A DNA stretch of 64,000 nt from positions 124,001 through 188,000 of the forward strand of contig FMBT01000324.1 in assembly GCA_900095095.1 (NCBI GenBank). The letters run 5' to 3'. This document shows positions 34,464 to 45,446 of this stretch, one piece after another; position 1 is the first letter of the stretch, and each line of letters begins with the position of its first letter. Origin of the DNA: Fragilariopsis cylindrus CCMP1102. Lineage: Eukaryota > Bacillariophyta > Bacillariophyceae > Bacillariales > Bacillariaceae. The notes beneath the pieces are model-generated. The model did not search any database. It saw nothing but the letters and a program-made list of their open reading frames with translations, and had not been told where the DNA came from. A program made the translations under genes and the position numbers.

Positions 34464-36340
34464 CTATCTCTGCAGAACCGCTTGGGTGGAATAAAAATTG
34501 TCACTCGTACTTACTGTTTTCGTTGTCACAAGTTCCATTAAATCATGTAAGAAGCCCGTCACGTGACTTTGATATCCAGGTTGGACTGTTTCTGGAGGAG
34601 GTGCTGAAGGGTTTACATTAACTTCCAATAGGTATACGCGGTCGTCTTCGGTCACCATCAAATCTAGACCTGCAATGGCAAACTTATGTGGCAGTACCAT
34701 ACATCCACCGCTGTTGTCATTCTCTTCGTCTAAAACAGATGCGCTCATAGCTACCCTTCGTTCGATATCTGGAAGTAATGCATCAAATGCTTTCGCTACG
34801 AATGATTCAACTTTTGTGTTCAGATTCCTATTGATGAGTTCTGGTTCATCCTGGAAGAAGCTTTCGGTCATACGTTTCTGTTATATGAGCATCTCTATCT
34901 CGCTCGCCCGATTCTTCTTCTTCGGAGGCGGGGACCGGTTTGCTTGCTATACGAATTTCATGTCGATTGTAGATGAACATTTTTATCAGGTCTTCTTCCT
35001 CCTCTCCATCAAGAGGCTCAGTTAGCAAGACATTTGTTTCAACGCAAACCACGTAGGTTCTGATATGGAATTTACGTCTATCACGAATTAGAAGACAAGG
35101 TTTCACTTCGGCCTGAAGAACCCAGCTAGGGATACGCCCCTTTTCTGCAATCAACTTGTCCAAAAACCCCTCTTCTGATGTAGCTTCTTTACGATTTTTT
35201 TCGATTATGGCATGAATTTCATCAGAGTCGCGGACGAAGTACACACCGGTTCCTCTGCTTCCCATCGGCTCTTTAAGGACCGCAATACAAGTCGAGGGAT
35301 CAACAGGGGCAGGGGCAGGGGCACGCGTAGGACTCTTACTTGAGCTACGACCACCACGCTGGTCTTTTCTTTCTCCCAACAGGGATGGCAACGAATCTCC
35401 AACCAAATTCTTGCATTCCTCCTATTCAATATTATCGATTAATAGAAGGAAAAGAGGCAAACAAACGTTTTTCATTGTGAATAAAACTATATATGGAACA
35501 TTTCAGGTCCACAAAAAAAAAAGATACTACCCAGAAAATACACAAAGTAATCATTTACATACCTTGGTCACATCCCTATTATCGATAAACCGAAATTTCA
35601 TTATGAATATCATATGCAACATAACAAATTATATGAGAGAATAAGTAAAGAGAAAGAGATGTATAAGATGATACGTGCGTACGTACGTATATAGGAAAAA
35701 TTCAGTTTCCAACCCCTTGCAACAATATAATTATCATTTAGTATACATACCAATTGATCAGTTGAGATGGTGGCGATATATCCATATGCTCGCACCGACA
35801 TCGTCTGAGAGTACGAGCCAATTCATCTTTATCATCGAGACCATCAAAGGCTTGAGAGGTGCCATGGAATGCTTTCAGGGTCATCTGTCCAGTGTTATTG
35901 TTATTGTTCGAAACGACTTCAATTTTCATAATACAATGGGTATCGGACGTCGTCGAGTTCTTTTGTTGTCTCCGACGACCCCTATTCGTATTACTGGTGT
36001 TACTTGCCCTTGCAATAGCTGCCAAAGCTGCGAACTTGCCTGACGGAAGATCATGCGAATCGTCTACGGTAGTGATTGTTTCATAATTTCCACTATTACA
36101 AACCTCTTCTATTGCCCATTTCCAAGGCTCACGAACGGAGACGAAAATATGATTATCTTGAGACTGTAGCGGGCCGATAGTATTGATAGTATTGACGTTA
36201 CTGTTGATGTTGCTGTTCACGGGTTGTTCAGTTGCCGGTTCAGGTTCAGGGACGGGAACAAGATCTTTCAGTTTATGGTTGGATCCGTGATTACCAACTC
36301 CAGCGATATTCTTCTTGAGTTTCTTCAGCGTTATATTCAT
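34464..36340 (-). CDS. Tubulin-tyrosine-ligase-like ATP-grasp protein with 13-base microexon, one frameshift
   Basis: Exons 36340-35751, 35575-35563 (13 bases) and 35421-34464 give 519 residues if one base is removed from the AAA at 34875-34877. The junction over the microexon reads QLINW-DVTK-EECKNLVGD, and each intron is GT-AG. The TTL domain (about 200-505) shows CIAVLKEPMGSRGTGVYFV, the nucleotide loop, then WVLQAEVKPCLL, KFHIRTYVV, and near the end KFAIAGLDLMVTEDDRVYLL followed by EVNVNPSA, holding the Asp, Glu and Asn that bind ATP-Mg. TTL-like enzymes add Tyr, Glu or Gly to tubulin or other proteins; the amino acid added cannot be read here. Residues 1-190 are poorly conserved, with Asn-rich runs. 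A 45-base in-frame stretch near the end could be spliced but is too short to be a likely intron. Confidence 0.82.
35563..35575 (-). other. 13-base microexon of the TTL-like gene
   Basis: Bounded by AG and GTATGT; it supplies the third base of the Trp codon and four whole codons (DVTK). It is required to keep the frame between the two large exons. Confidence 0.7.
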
Positions 36341-37050
36341 CGTGTCGTTATTAAGTTTGCAAGTCTTTCCTTTCTATTTCTATCCTTATTTTTCACTGTC
36401 TGTGTCAACCAAAAAGTGAATGGATTACTATTGCTGGTACCCGATACAATTGAGAGTGTTACAATACTGCAACACTGATCCACTAGCTTTACATTTAGTA
36501 GTAATAGCAGTAGTGGTAGAAAGCTTGTTTTTTAGTAGAGCTAGAGCCAGATCGAAAATCGAAAATCGAGAGCGACGAGCTGCTAGAGCTAGCTAAATTG
36601 TTAGCTACAATAGTAGTGTAACTGGCTCATGGCTAATTGCCGCCACTAGCACTACCGGTAGATTGTTTTGTATGGTGAAGAATGATACAATTCTTAGGCA
36701 ATTACCGCAACTACACACGTCAGGCTTGAAAATGCACAACATAACCTTTCCATTGTTCGCGGTGTTGCGACGAATAAGCATTCTTGATATGCCCTTTTTT
36801 CTGTGACGTTCCAGTCACGACGTGCGTGATTAATTTAATTAAGGGCGTTTTTAAGCAAATAAATGACGACAAATCAAATCGAATCGAATGAATCAATCGA
36901 ATCGAATCGAATCGAATCGAATGAATCAATCGAATCGAATCAATAATCGAAGTCTTTTGTAACAAATCTTCTCAAATTTAAAATCTTCCAGAATAAAACA
37001 AAACAAGTCAAAAAAGAAACAAACTCGATCAGCATGGTATAAAAATCAAA
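36341..37050. promoter_or_regulatory. Divergent promoter gap TTL-like / LDH2-family gene
   Basis: About 710 bases between start codons pointing apart. It contains two adjacent ATCGAAA units near 36552-36566, an AGCTAGAGCTAGCTA-type palindromic patch near 36583-36610 and the GAATC satellite described separately. Confidence 0.45.
36871..36950. repeat. (GAATC)n minisatellite with higher-order unit
   Basis: About 80 bases of GAATC/TCGAA pentamers. A longer unit of about 35 bases that includes a GAATGAATCAATCGAATCG variant occurs twice. Confidence 0.85.
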
Positions 37051-38638
37051 ATGCTTGGTCGAGCCTATCTACAAAGGACAAGGAGATCAATCACAATTAT
37101 TGTATCCTCTTCAATCGATCGACAGCAACAGGTTCTCTCATCGAATTTTCCGTCCAGTTATTATTCGACAACGTCGTCGACGATGGATAAAGTAGTAACA
37201 AAACAGAAGCATCTGACGCTGAATGAGGTAGAGCGCATTTGTCAGCGTGCTCTTTCCGCCTCGGGGCTCAATGATATTGCGACAGCTGCTGTTACAGACG
37301 CCGTGACAACCGCTGAGCGTGATGGATGCAAGAGTCATGGATTATTTCGAATTAGTGGATACTGTGAGGCCTTATTGAATGGAACAGTGGATGGTACAAT
37401 ACATCCAAAGGTTAAAGATGCTGCACCTAGTGTAGTGAGGGTTGATGCTGGTAAGTTAAGTATACAAGTAATGGTATCGAAAACTATGATAACTATTTAC
37501 AACTTCGCGGTGTAATTTGACGTCTCTCTCTCTCAAACACACGCTCTCTTTCTCATAATATAATATACTATCATTAAAAAACGTGATGGTATCGAAAACT
37601 ATGATAACTATTATAATGCGACGTCTCTCTCTCTCAAACACACGCAATCTTTCTCATAATATACTATAATATACTATACTATACTTTCATCTAAAAAAAG
37701 GTGGTGGTTTTGCCCCTCCAGCCATTCTTGCTGGTCGCAATTTGGCGATCTCAAAAGCTCGTACAAATGGGATTTCATGTTTATCGATCCATAATAGTGT
37801 TCATTATGCAGCTTTGTGGTGGGAGGTCGAATCGCTCGCAAGAGAGAATCTAGTCGCACTCGCTTTTGTCAACTCCAGGAGCTTCGTCGCTCATCAACCA
37901 GGTGGTAAGCGCAAAATTTATGGTACGAATCCAATGGCATTTGGTTTCCCAAGAGCTGCTACTGCTCCTGCTCCTGCTGTTGGGCAGTGGTCAGATGCAG
38001 CTTTGTCTGATGAAATACATGGTCCATTGGTCTGGGACCAGGCATCCGCTGCTATGGCACGAGGTGAGATCCAATTATGCCAAAGAGATGGTCATACATT
38101 ACCCGAGGGTGTGGCGATTGACCGCGATGGAAGTCCAACCACGTCACCCGACGCAGCGCTCGCCGGTGCACAATTGCCTGTAAGTTCTTGTTGTGCTTTT
38201 TTAAGACTGATTTTCCTTCAGTAACAGTTTGTAAATGTGTTCTAATACTTCTGCTTTTTGTTGCTGTAGTTCGGTGGTCACAAGGGTAGCGCAATAGCAT
38301 TGATGGTCGAGCTACTGGCTGCAGGCCTCACGGGCTCCCAGTTTTCGTACGAGGCTGCAGACGACAGTGATGACTCGGGAGCCAACAACAGCCCATCAAA
38401 TCATGGTGAGCTAATAATTCTGATCGATCCTGTTGTAACGTCCGGTGGCTGTGATGGTTACCTACAGCATTGCGAAACGTTATTCGAGCGGATCCTAGAA
38501 GAAGAAGGCACCCGACTGCCAAGTATGCGACGGTACGCAAACAGAAAAAAGACCCCATTGGAAGGGATCACGATCCCATTGTCATTATATGACGAGATCG
38601 TCGCGCTCGGAGATGCTCGACGAGATGACATTTTGTGA
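37051..38638 (+). CDS. LDH2/malate dehydrogenase type 2 family oxidoreductase
   Basis: NAD(P)-dependent enzyme of the LdhB/YlbC/DpkA family, which covers malate, sulfolactate, ureidoglycolate and piperideine-2-carboxylate reductases. Exons 37051-37450, 37701-38179 and 38270-38638 give 415 residues. Motifs are ERDGCKSHGLFRISGYCEAL, VRVDAG joined by splicing to GGGFAPPA, the active-site region SIHNSVHYAALWW, YGTNPMAFGFPR and FGGHKGSAIALMVELLAAGL, and near the end GITIPLSLYDEI. The start at 37051 gives a basic, Ser/Arg-rich leader (MLGRAYLQRTRRSITIIVSS) that could be a mitochondrial presequence; an internal ATG at 37183 (MDKVVTKQ) would give a cytosolic form. A Thr/Pro/Ala-rich insert (TAPAPAVGQWSDAALSDEIH) replaces a short loop. 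Substrate cannot be assigned. Intron 1 contains a tandem duplication. Confidence 0.88.
37471..37700. repeat. Tandem duplication of about 115 bases inside an intron
   Basis: Copy 1 starts at 37471 and copy 2 at 37586, both with ATGGTATCGAAAACTATGAT and then a shared CT-rich block GACGTCTCTCTCTCTCAAAC. Copies differ by a few small indels. The pair fills nearly the whole first intron of the LDH2-family gene. Confidence 0.85.
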
Positions 38639-39499
38639 TCTCTCGTGAAGACTGATGATTGAATTGTCGGAATAATTCCATTTCGTCACACCTCGCCTCG
38701 CTCGACTATACGAGCTAAAACGCAGGGACTTTTTAATGGCTCTAGGGACTGAAAAAATGCTGCATGCCAAATTCATTCGATGAAAAATCAGAATCGAAAG
38801 AGCAGATTTTAACATTAAGACAACAAAAAGATCGACAAAAGCGGTATTACGACTTTGTGTGGCAGAAGTAGTAATCATCTGTGATGTGGATGGCTTAGTC
38901 TCTATCTTTTGTCGATCGTCAATTTCAGAGTGAGCTACTGCTAATACGACTGTCAAAAATTTGCATCAATGGTTGCAGTCCTTGTATCTCAGCTCAAAAA
39001 AAAGCCAACATTTAGTTATCACTTGTTCAAAGCTCTCTAAAAGAGTTAAAGAATCTAATAACCATTTCAAATTTTAGAATACTAATAATACATTTGTTAA
39101 TGTATTCGCTATCTGGTTCATATATTTTTTGTATACCTACTTCTATCATAATCTTACTTTAGATTTGAGCCAAACTATGGTTCTAGATATATAAATATCA
39201 ACATAATATTATAACTTTTCTTGCTGAAAATCTTTTTACCGGCAAGACTAAAATATTAAAAACTACAAATGGGACTCAGACGGGACTGAATATCTATGTG
39301 ATGTGATGGATTATTTTCCTCGTCACCACGAGAACGAAAACGACATCTGGAACTACAAATCTGCGCCCATCATGAATATTGTTCTGTACAGCTATTAGTA
39401 GGAACACTATTCTCTCGTCGTCGTCGATAGGTCGTTAAGAACACGCATCTTCACAAAATAATCGAAAGCAGAAGGATTACGGAAATTAATAATACAACT
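38639..39499. other. Intergenic between two plus-strand genes
   Basis: About 860 bases, AT-rich. An antisense open frame at 38585-38956 overlaps the end of the upstream gene and lacks motifs. Nothing else seen. Confidence 0.45.
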
Positions 39500-41793
39500 A
39501 TGTCGTCGAGAATACCATTGTCAACGTCAGAGGAAATGATGCTTTCGCCCCGTCGATTAAAAAGTATGTTGTACTTTTGCGGATTAGTCTTTCTCGTCAG
39601 CAGTAATTTCTGCTGGCAAAGGGTTTCTTCCTTTTCTACTCGTCTCCCTTCATCATGTGGTAGCACGGCACGTAACAATGATAATAGAAGCAACCATCAG
39701 CAGATACAAATACAACAGGAGGCAATTAATTGTTATCAGCGCTCATCGTCCATTCTGATATTGGCAGCAGAGTCTTCTTCTTCGTCGTCCGTGTCTTCTC
39801 CTGAAACAACAACAACAACAACAACAGCGGAAGAAATTCAAGTTCTATTTTCAAAGTATTGTGATGAAGATCGTCTTATAAGCAAGAAAACAATTGAATC
39901 GATGCCACCATTTGATGATATGCTGGTAAGAATACCTTTTTCTCCAAGTTTTTCAGTAGTTTTGTGCCGCAATATTATATCATATATAATATCATGTAAA
40001 AAGAGTCGAATTTTATTTTATTTTATTTTATTTGTGAAGAATGTTTGTTGGCGGGCCGAGGAAGATGAAAAATGCTCTAGAATTACTCCGCGACAATGCA
40101 GGATAAATCATACCAAACACGAGGCTATCATGTGAACATTGTACATATCTTCTTTTACTACTATTATTACTACTACCTTTATTGCATGCATGAAGAGACT
40201 TGATAATGATGGATAGAAAATATCAAATTTTCAATTTTATTAATTCTCAATTCCCCACCACTTTTTTCTGCATTGTGTTCTTTTTATTTGTTTTGCTCTG
40301 ATAAACAGGGGGATGGTGATCTTCTACCAATCGAGTTCAATGATGTTTGGGAAGCTGTACCAAAATCTGCAGATGATTCGTCACGTGTAGACGACGTCTC
40401 CTTTATTCAGATCTATCGTGATGTAGATGATCTTTTTGAAGAAGACGACGATGAAGAGGATGAGGATGACGATAGCAGTGTCGAATCGTCGTCTAAGGAT
40501 GGTAATAAAGATGATGTATTGAGTGAAAATAATAAGCTAGACATTGAATTGTTGAAGATTTACATGTCAATTTCTAACGAAGATGGATTAATATCAAAGG
40601 ATGTGCTCATGGAGTGGGATGAAGTTCAAGGTCTGATAGAAGATGGACTTCTTGGGGAAGATGAATTTGATGAATTGTTCGATAAAACATCAAAAAATGG
40701 AATGCTTGATGATAATGGTTTCTACCATTTTAATGTGGCACTGGAGGACTTGTTTGTTTTCGATGATGATGATGACGACGACGACGATGACAATGATGAC
40801 GCGTCTACAACAACAGAAAATGCCCCAAGATCCATGATAACAGAGGACGACCTTCCACCTGGTGTCTTATTTTCACAGCTTTGCGATGGAGATTATCTCG
40901 TTGGAATGGACGAACTTAATTTATGGACGGAACTCAAAGATATGCTAAAAGAGGGTGACCTGTTACCAACTGAATTACTAGCGATGTATAATAAACTTGT
41001 CACGCCAGATTCCTCGGGTAAACTAAATGAAGCTGGATTTCTAAAATTATATGACGAAATTGACAACCTTTTTGAAGAAGATGATGATGACGACGACGAC
41101 GACGACGACGACGATAACAACAAAGAAGAAAATGCCGTACAACAAGTTGCTGCCTCCGAAAAAAGTCAAATGGAGAATATGAGGGTAAAGGAAGATTTGC
41201 TCTCATTTCTCGATATTATTCAAGACTCTGACGACGCTGAGCCTTGTGGACTCAGTGCAGAAGAGTCCGATCAAGAACAAGTTCTCAATATTTTAAGCAT
41301 TTTAGAAAAACAAACAACAAATATAATCAAACAAAAGGATATTGTACTGTCTGACCTTGCAGGAAATTGGGAACTTCTATATACAAGTTCGGCTGGTATG
41401 AAGTTTAATAAGGGGCTTAGTGGAATTGGTGGAAGCTTTCCCAATGGACGCTTTGGTGGACTAAACCAAAAACTTACATTCACGAAATATGTCAGTGATC
41501 TGGAATACAAAGAACGAATTGAAGTAACTCCATCCAGTGCTTCCTTTGATGTTACTGTTACTGGTAGCTGGGACCTACGAACAAGTGTCTCGTTATTCAC
41601 TGGACTGCCGACGATTATCATGTATCTTGAACCGGACAGAGTAAAGTATGTTCTCGGCTCGACTCGAGCTGACCACTGGAAAAGTCTCGGACCGACGAAC
41701 AGAATGGACCTGTCTTATTTAGATGATGATATACGAGTTATGAGAGGTTGTACGTCGACAGATACTCTTTTGATATACCGAAAAATATCATAA
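39500..41793 (+). CDS. Plastid fibrillin/PAP-domain protein with three acidic EF-hand-like modules
   Basis: Exons 39500-39925 and 40309-41793 give 636 residues. The N-terminus has a signal-like helix (SMLYFCGLVFLVSSNFCW) followed by VSSFSTR, an ASAF-type plastid motif. Residues about 112-390 hold three modules of 85-100 residues with the same order: LF..YCDED.LIS, then GDLLP.EF, then a Tyr-x-x-(V/I)DxLFE segment, each ending in a run of Asp/Glu. The first module is split by the intron. Residues about 460-636 match a PAP/fibrillin domain: LAGNWELLYTSSAGMKF at its start, FTKYVSDLEYKERIEV, then a lipocalin-like end VMRGCTSTDTLLIYRK. Fibrillins bind lipids in plastoglobules and thylakoids. The modules may bind calcium, but a canonical 12-residue EF loop is not complete. 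I know of no name for this architecture. Confidence 0.85.
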
Positions 41794-41983
41794 TTCAAGC
41801 ATTGGAGGAGAATATAGCATATATATTATGAATTCGATACATAGTAGAAATAGACATATTATAAACGATTTATATTTGCTGGAAAATTAGCTATATATTA
41901 TTGTTACTACCTACGTACAAACACATCAAGTGATTTTCATGAAGCTAGAGTTCTTTTTTGTTTGCTCCCTTCTCTGCTCCTTT

Positions 41984-43902
41984 CTATATTACCCCAGACA
42001 AAGTTGTGTGGTTCAAATCGTCCCAATCCATTCTTCTAATCTTTGCAACAATACGACTCAGTCGCTCCATTCCAATCTCTAATACTTCCGGTGTAATCCA
42101 TGCGAAGCAAATCCGGTACATTCCTGGCATGCGTTCTCTTTGTGATTCACCTGGTGTCAGTATCAGACGAGCATGATCGATCAATAACTGTGATAATCGC
42201 TGTTCCCATTCCATGGTCTTTTTTGGTAGTAACGAACTAAAATCTACGTACACAAACTGGCCAGCAGAAGCTGGGACATACGGTAAAACCATTTCCTCCA
42301 ATTTCTGTGTACAAATATGGTAAGACCGAAGAAGACGAACTCGACATTCGTCTAAGTACAAGTCAATAAATGCATCGTCCGTTAATAGCTCTGAAACTAC
42401 CATTTGTATAGGATTACTGACACTTCCAAAGATGTTAAGATTTGCCAATCCGTCTAGGAAGGTTTCATTTTGACTGTATACAATCCCCACACGTAAACCC
42501 GATCCAAAATCCTTTGAAAGGCTCCAGACAAAGTGCACATCAGTGCCAAGTTGGTTGTTGAGTGTTTTTAGGATAGATTCAAATCCATGACCATATTTCT
42601 GGTGCGTGGCGAGAGCATAAATTTCATCAACAATTGTATGTAGGTGTCGTTTTCGAGCCCAAGTTACAGCATTCAGCATTGTCGTTTTGTTATAAATGAC
42701 ACCCAGCGGGTTATTCGGGTTGGTGATCAATAAAAACCTTGGGTTTAGTCCTTGCTGTTATTTGATTTTGCGAATTATGTGCGACGATTCCGTGCGATGT
42801 ACCAGCAGAATATAACGAAAGATTAACAAACAACAACGGAAGATTAGATTATAAGGTCTTATGCACGCGTACATCGCAATCATCACGGTCTATTGGCAAG
42901 CAAAAGAGCATAATTTTGGAAAAACTTACCGATTTTGCTTCAATGTAGGCCAAATCAAGTTCTTGCGGCGTAGGTCCATAAGTTGGATTAGTCATATGAA
43001 CAGCAAATGGGACTGGGAAGAGCGATGAAAAAGAAAAAGAAGAAATGAGAGGGGAACATTTAAAAAAAGAAAATGGAACATAAGATACAACAGTAACCCT
43101 ATTAAGTAAATGAAAACACTGAGAGGGGAAAATTCTTACCAATACCTGCCACAACAGACATGTCATTTTCAAATGCAGCATAATATGGTGCAGGGATTAA
43201 ACAACAATCACCCTCATCACCCAGTAGATAAAATAAACCATTCAATATACCCGCTGCTCCTGATCCGATTCCAATATGAGCTGGATTTATAGACTGCAAG
43301 GCTTGTTCAAGACTTACACCGGCTCCAGCAGCAACATGCTGCTTCTGCAGTGATTCTTGAGTCGGCCCTTCGTCATCTACTAGGTTGTTAGTAGAATCGT
43401 TGGTTGTTGTATTTATACTTCTTGTATGCAAAAATCGTTTCGCTAAAAAGTATGAAGCTGCCTGTCTTGCTACAGGTAAACCGAGAAAGGAATTATAACA
43501 ATATACAATTGGATCGGAAAATGCAGCAGCTGTTGTTGCAGGATTTAGTAATCGTTCCGATAGTAGATCTATTGCTAATTTGTTTTCTGCCATACATAAT
43601 AATACAAACCCATCAACTCTATCTATAGGATCACATGCATACTGCAATCCGTTCAAAAACGCCTCCAAATATGACGTTGCTGGTGATATTGCTCTCCTGC
43701 AACGACGTGATACCTGTGTAGTTGTTGTATTTGTATCATCACTATCATTATTATCATCGTAATGTTGATGAAAAACTTGTCCAGAATTTCTTTTACGTTC
43801 TCGTTCCTTGCCAATAACTCGTATTATCCATAGCGAACTTACACCAAAAAGTATCGATGAAATAATAGTGATGGAGCGTTCCTGTGAAAGATCTTTCGGC
43901 AT
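41984..43902 (-). CDS. ACC-synthase-like class I/II aminotransferase, membrane-anchored
   Basis: Exons 43902-43140, 43012-42930 and 42754-41984 give 538 residues. The PLP fold is like 1-aminocyclopropane-1-carboxylate synthase: MAENKLAIDLL, GSGAAGILNGLFYLLGDEGD, APYYAAF, then HMTNPTYGPTPQELDLAY, LLITNPNNPLGVIYN, DEIYALATH and SLSKDFGSGLRVGIVYS with the PLP lysine. The last motif is one residue shorter than the plant SLSKDxGxxGFRVG form. A hydrophobic helix at residues 11-28 (TIISSILFGVSSLWIIRVIG) suggests a membrane anchor or signal. Proteins of this group in non-plants often act as aminotransferases or C-S lyases rather than making ethylene precursor, so ACC synthesis is not claimed. Confidence 0.85.
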
Positions 43903-44229
43903 GATATCTTTTGTAGTTTGATCCTATTGTGTTTTGCTGGTAAATAAACCGATGATGATACAAATAGCTTGTACTGTACCGTATGCGATTTAGGTATGAT
44001 GATGGCGATGCACAAGTTTTTTAAATTCTACTTTTGGATTTTGGTTGAAATGTTGAATACTGTAACGTTAGTTGATAGTGTCAGGTGGGGGGTCAAATCC
44101 ACTAATTAATTTATACCAAATCCACTAATTTCAATACCAGAAATTAAAAGGATATCTTCCTTTCCTCCTTCCCCCTCTTCATACCTCCACCTTCTCATCC
44201 CCTCTCCCCGACGTATCACCGTCTATCGA

Positions 44230-44300
44230 TGCCGCCCAACCAACTCGAACCACCGACCTTCCTACACTATTGGCTTGGTATACCACTACACTACACTAGT
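44230..44300 (-). mobile_element. tRNA-like sequence with Pol III A and B boxes (possible SINE head)
   Basis: On the minus strand an A box TAGTGTAGTGG (44293-44283) and a B-box-like GGTTCGAGTTG (44251-44241) are 31 bases apart, as in tRNA genes. The D stem can pair. The T stem and acceptor stem cannot, so it is not a working tRNA. It may be a SINE head or a tRNA relic. Confidence 0.4.
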
Positions 44301-44842
44301 TAACTAATTTTATTACAATGCTTCAGAAGAGATTTAGTATTTATACTTTAGTTTTACACGGTATTCCCGCAAATAACACGAAAAATCACGTAAATAACGC
44401 GACAATACAAAACAGTGACGTAAATAACACGTATAATACAATCATCGCCTTACGGCTTCCAAAGAGATCTTTTATATACATGTTCGGTGCAGTGTAACAG
44501 GTGACCGACGCATAGATTTGACAGACCGTACGCGAAAAGATGCGTACGTTCCGTCAATCCATGTCGTCTCGTCTCGTGAGGTGCATGATGGGAAGTTAAT
44601 GTTAAAAAATAGTGGATACCGTAATGCTAGCGCGAGATGGGTGTTGCGCGAGACTAGAAAAAACGCGTTAAAAAATAGTGGATTTGAAGTGCGCGTTTTG
44701 GTGGATTTGGTGGAAAAAGATGGTGGATTTGTCCTAGGACCATAGTGTCAAGTGTCAAGTGATCATCAAATGCAAGGAATTGAAGCGCGTCACTACTGCA
44801 CGTTAAATAGAGAAGTTTGAGTCCCGTAACTTGTACTTACTA

Positions 44843-45058
44843 CTTCCTCCAGCTAGCGCTAAATATAGGCGCGCTATGGTTTGAAAATTAATACGCGCTA
44901 AACGACTCTAAAACCTTAATTCTACTCACAAAATGCGAAATGTACGAAAAAATAGAAATAAGCGAAGATTTTTCGAAGATTTTAAGGGTTCAAGGTACTT
45001 TTATCTTTTAATAATTCCAAGCGATAGCGCGCTTGCATTTAGCGTTAGCTGGAGGAAG
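44843..45058. mobile_element. Stowaway-like MITE, 216 bp, with 35-bp inverted repeats and TA duplication
   Basis: The ends are inverted repeats: the left starts CTTCCTCCAGCTAGCGCTAA at 44843, and the reverse complement of the right end starts CTTCCTCCAGCTAACGCTAA at 45058. Over 35 bases only four differ. Both ends are flanked by TA (44841-44842 and 45059-45060), the target duplication of Tc1/mariner elements. The terminal CTTCCTCC resembles the CTCCCTCC ends of plant Stowaway elements. There is no open frame inside, as expected for a non-autonomous element. Confidence 0.85.
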
Positions 45059-45446
45059 TATTATGATGATACAATTATTATTGTTTTTAAAAAATAAAAT
45101 AAGTCTACATAATAATACAGTAAGTTACGACTTGGCTACCGGTAGAGAATTACTATTGTTTTTGTTATCAATTAACTTATGTATATGAAGACAGTACTGC
45201 ATACAATATGCACAATCAAGAATTAGAACCGTCGTCCTAGCTTGCAGCAGAGCTGTACATTGTACCACTAACAGTATCCAGTATGATCATAAATACAAAA
45301 TTGCGTTTATCATTAACTGCTTACTTATAGTACTCATGTTATGGTTCCCTACAAAGCCATTTGCGACAAATTCAAAAATAACATTATAATAACATAATAC
45401 CTCCACTATGCATGTGGTTTTCTTTCTCTGTCTTCCCCACCATTCA

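Larger units (their letters stand above)
43903..45446. other. Repeat-rich accessory gap
   Basis: A 1.5-kb gap between two minus-strand genes. It holds a tRNA-like sequence on the minus strand (44230-44300), several AAATAACACG units at 44367-44435, two copies of GTTAAAAAATAGTGGA near 44599 and 44667 with more GTGGATTTG copies after, and a complete MITE at 44843-45058. I see no coding sequence. Confidence 0.7.

Noticed and set aside
34470-34514. 45-base GT-AG intron at the 3' end of the TTL-like gene
   Set aside because: In frame and open without splicing, and shorter than the other introns here.
22632-38638. A lactate pathway linking LarC and the LDH2-family enzyme
   Set aside because: They lie 13 kb apart on opposite strands with unrelated genes between, and the substrate of the dehydrogenase is unknown.
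44230-44300. Functional tRNA gene
   Set aside because: Acceptor and T stems do not pair.
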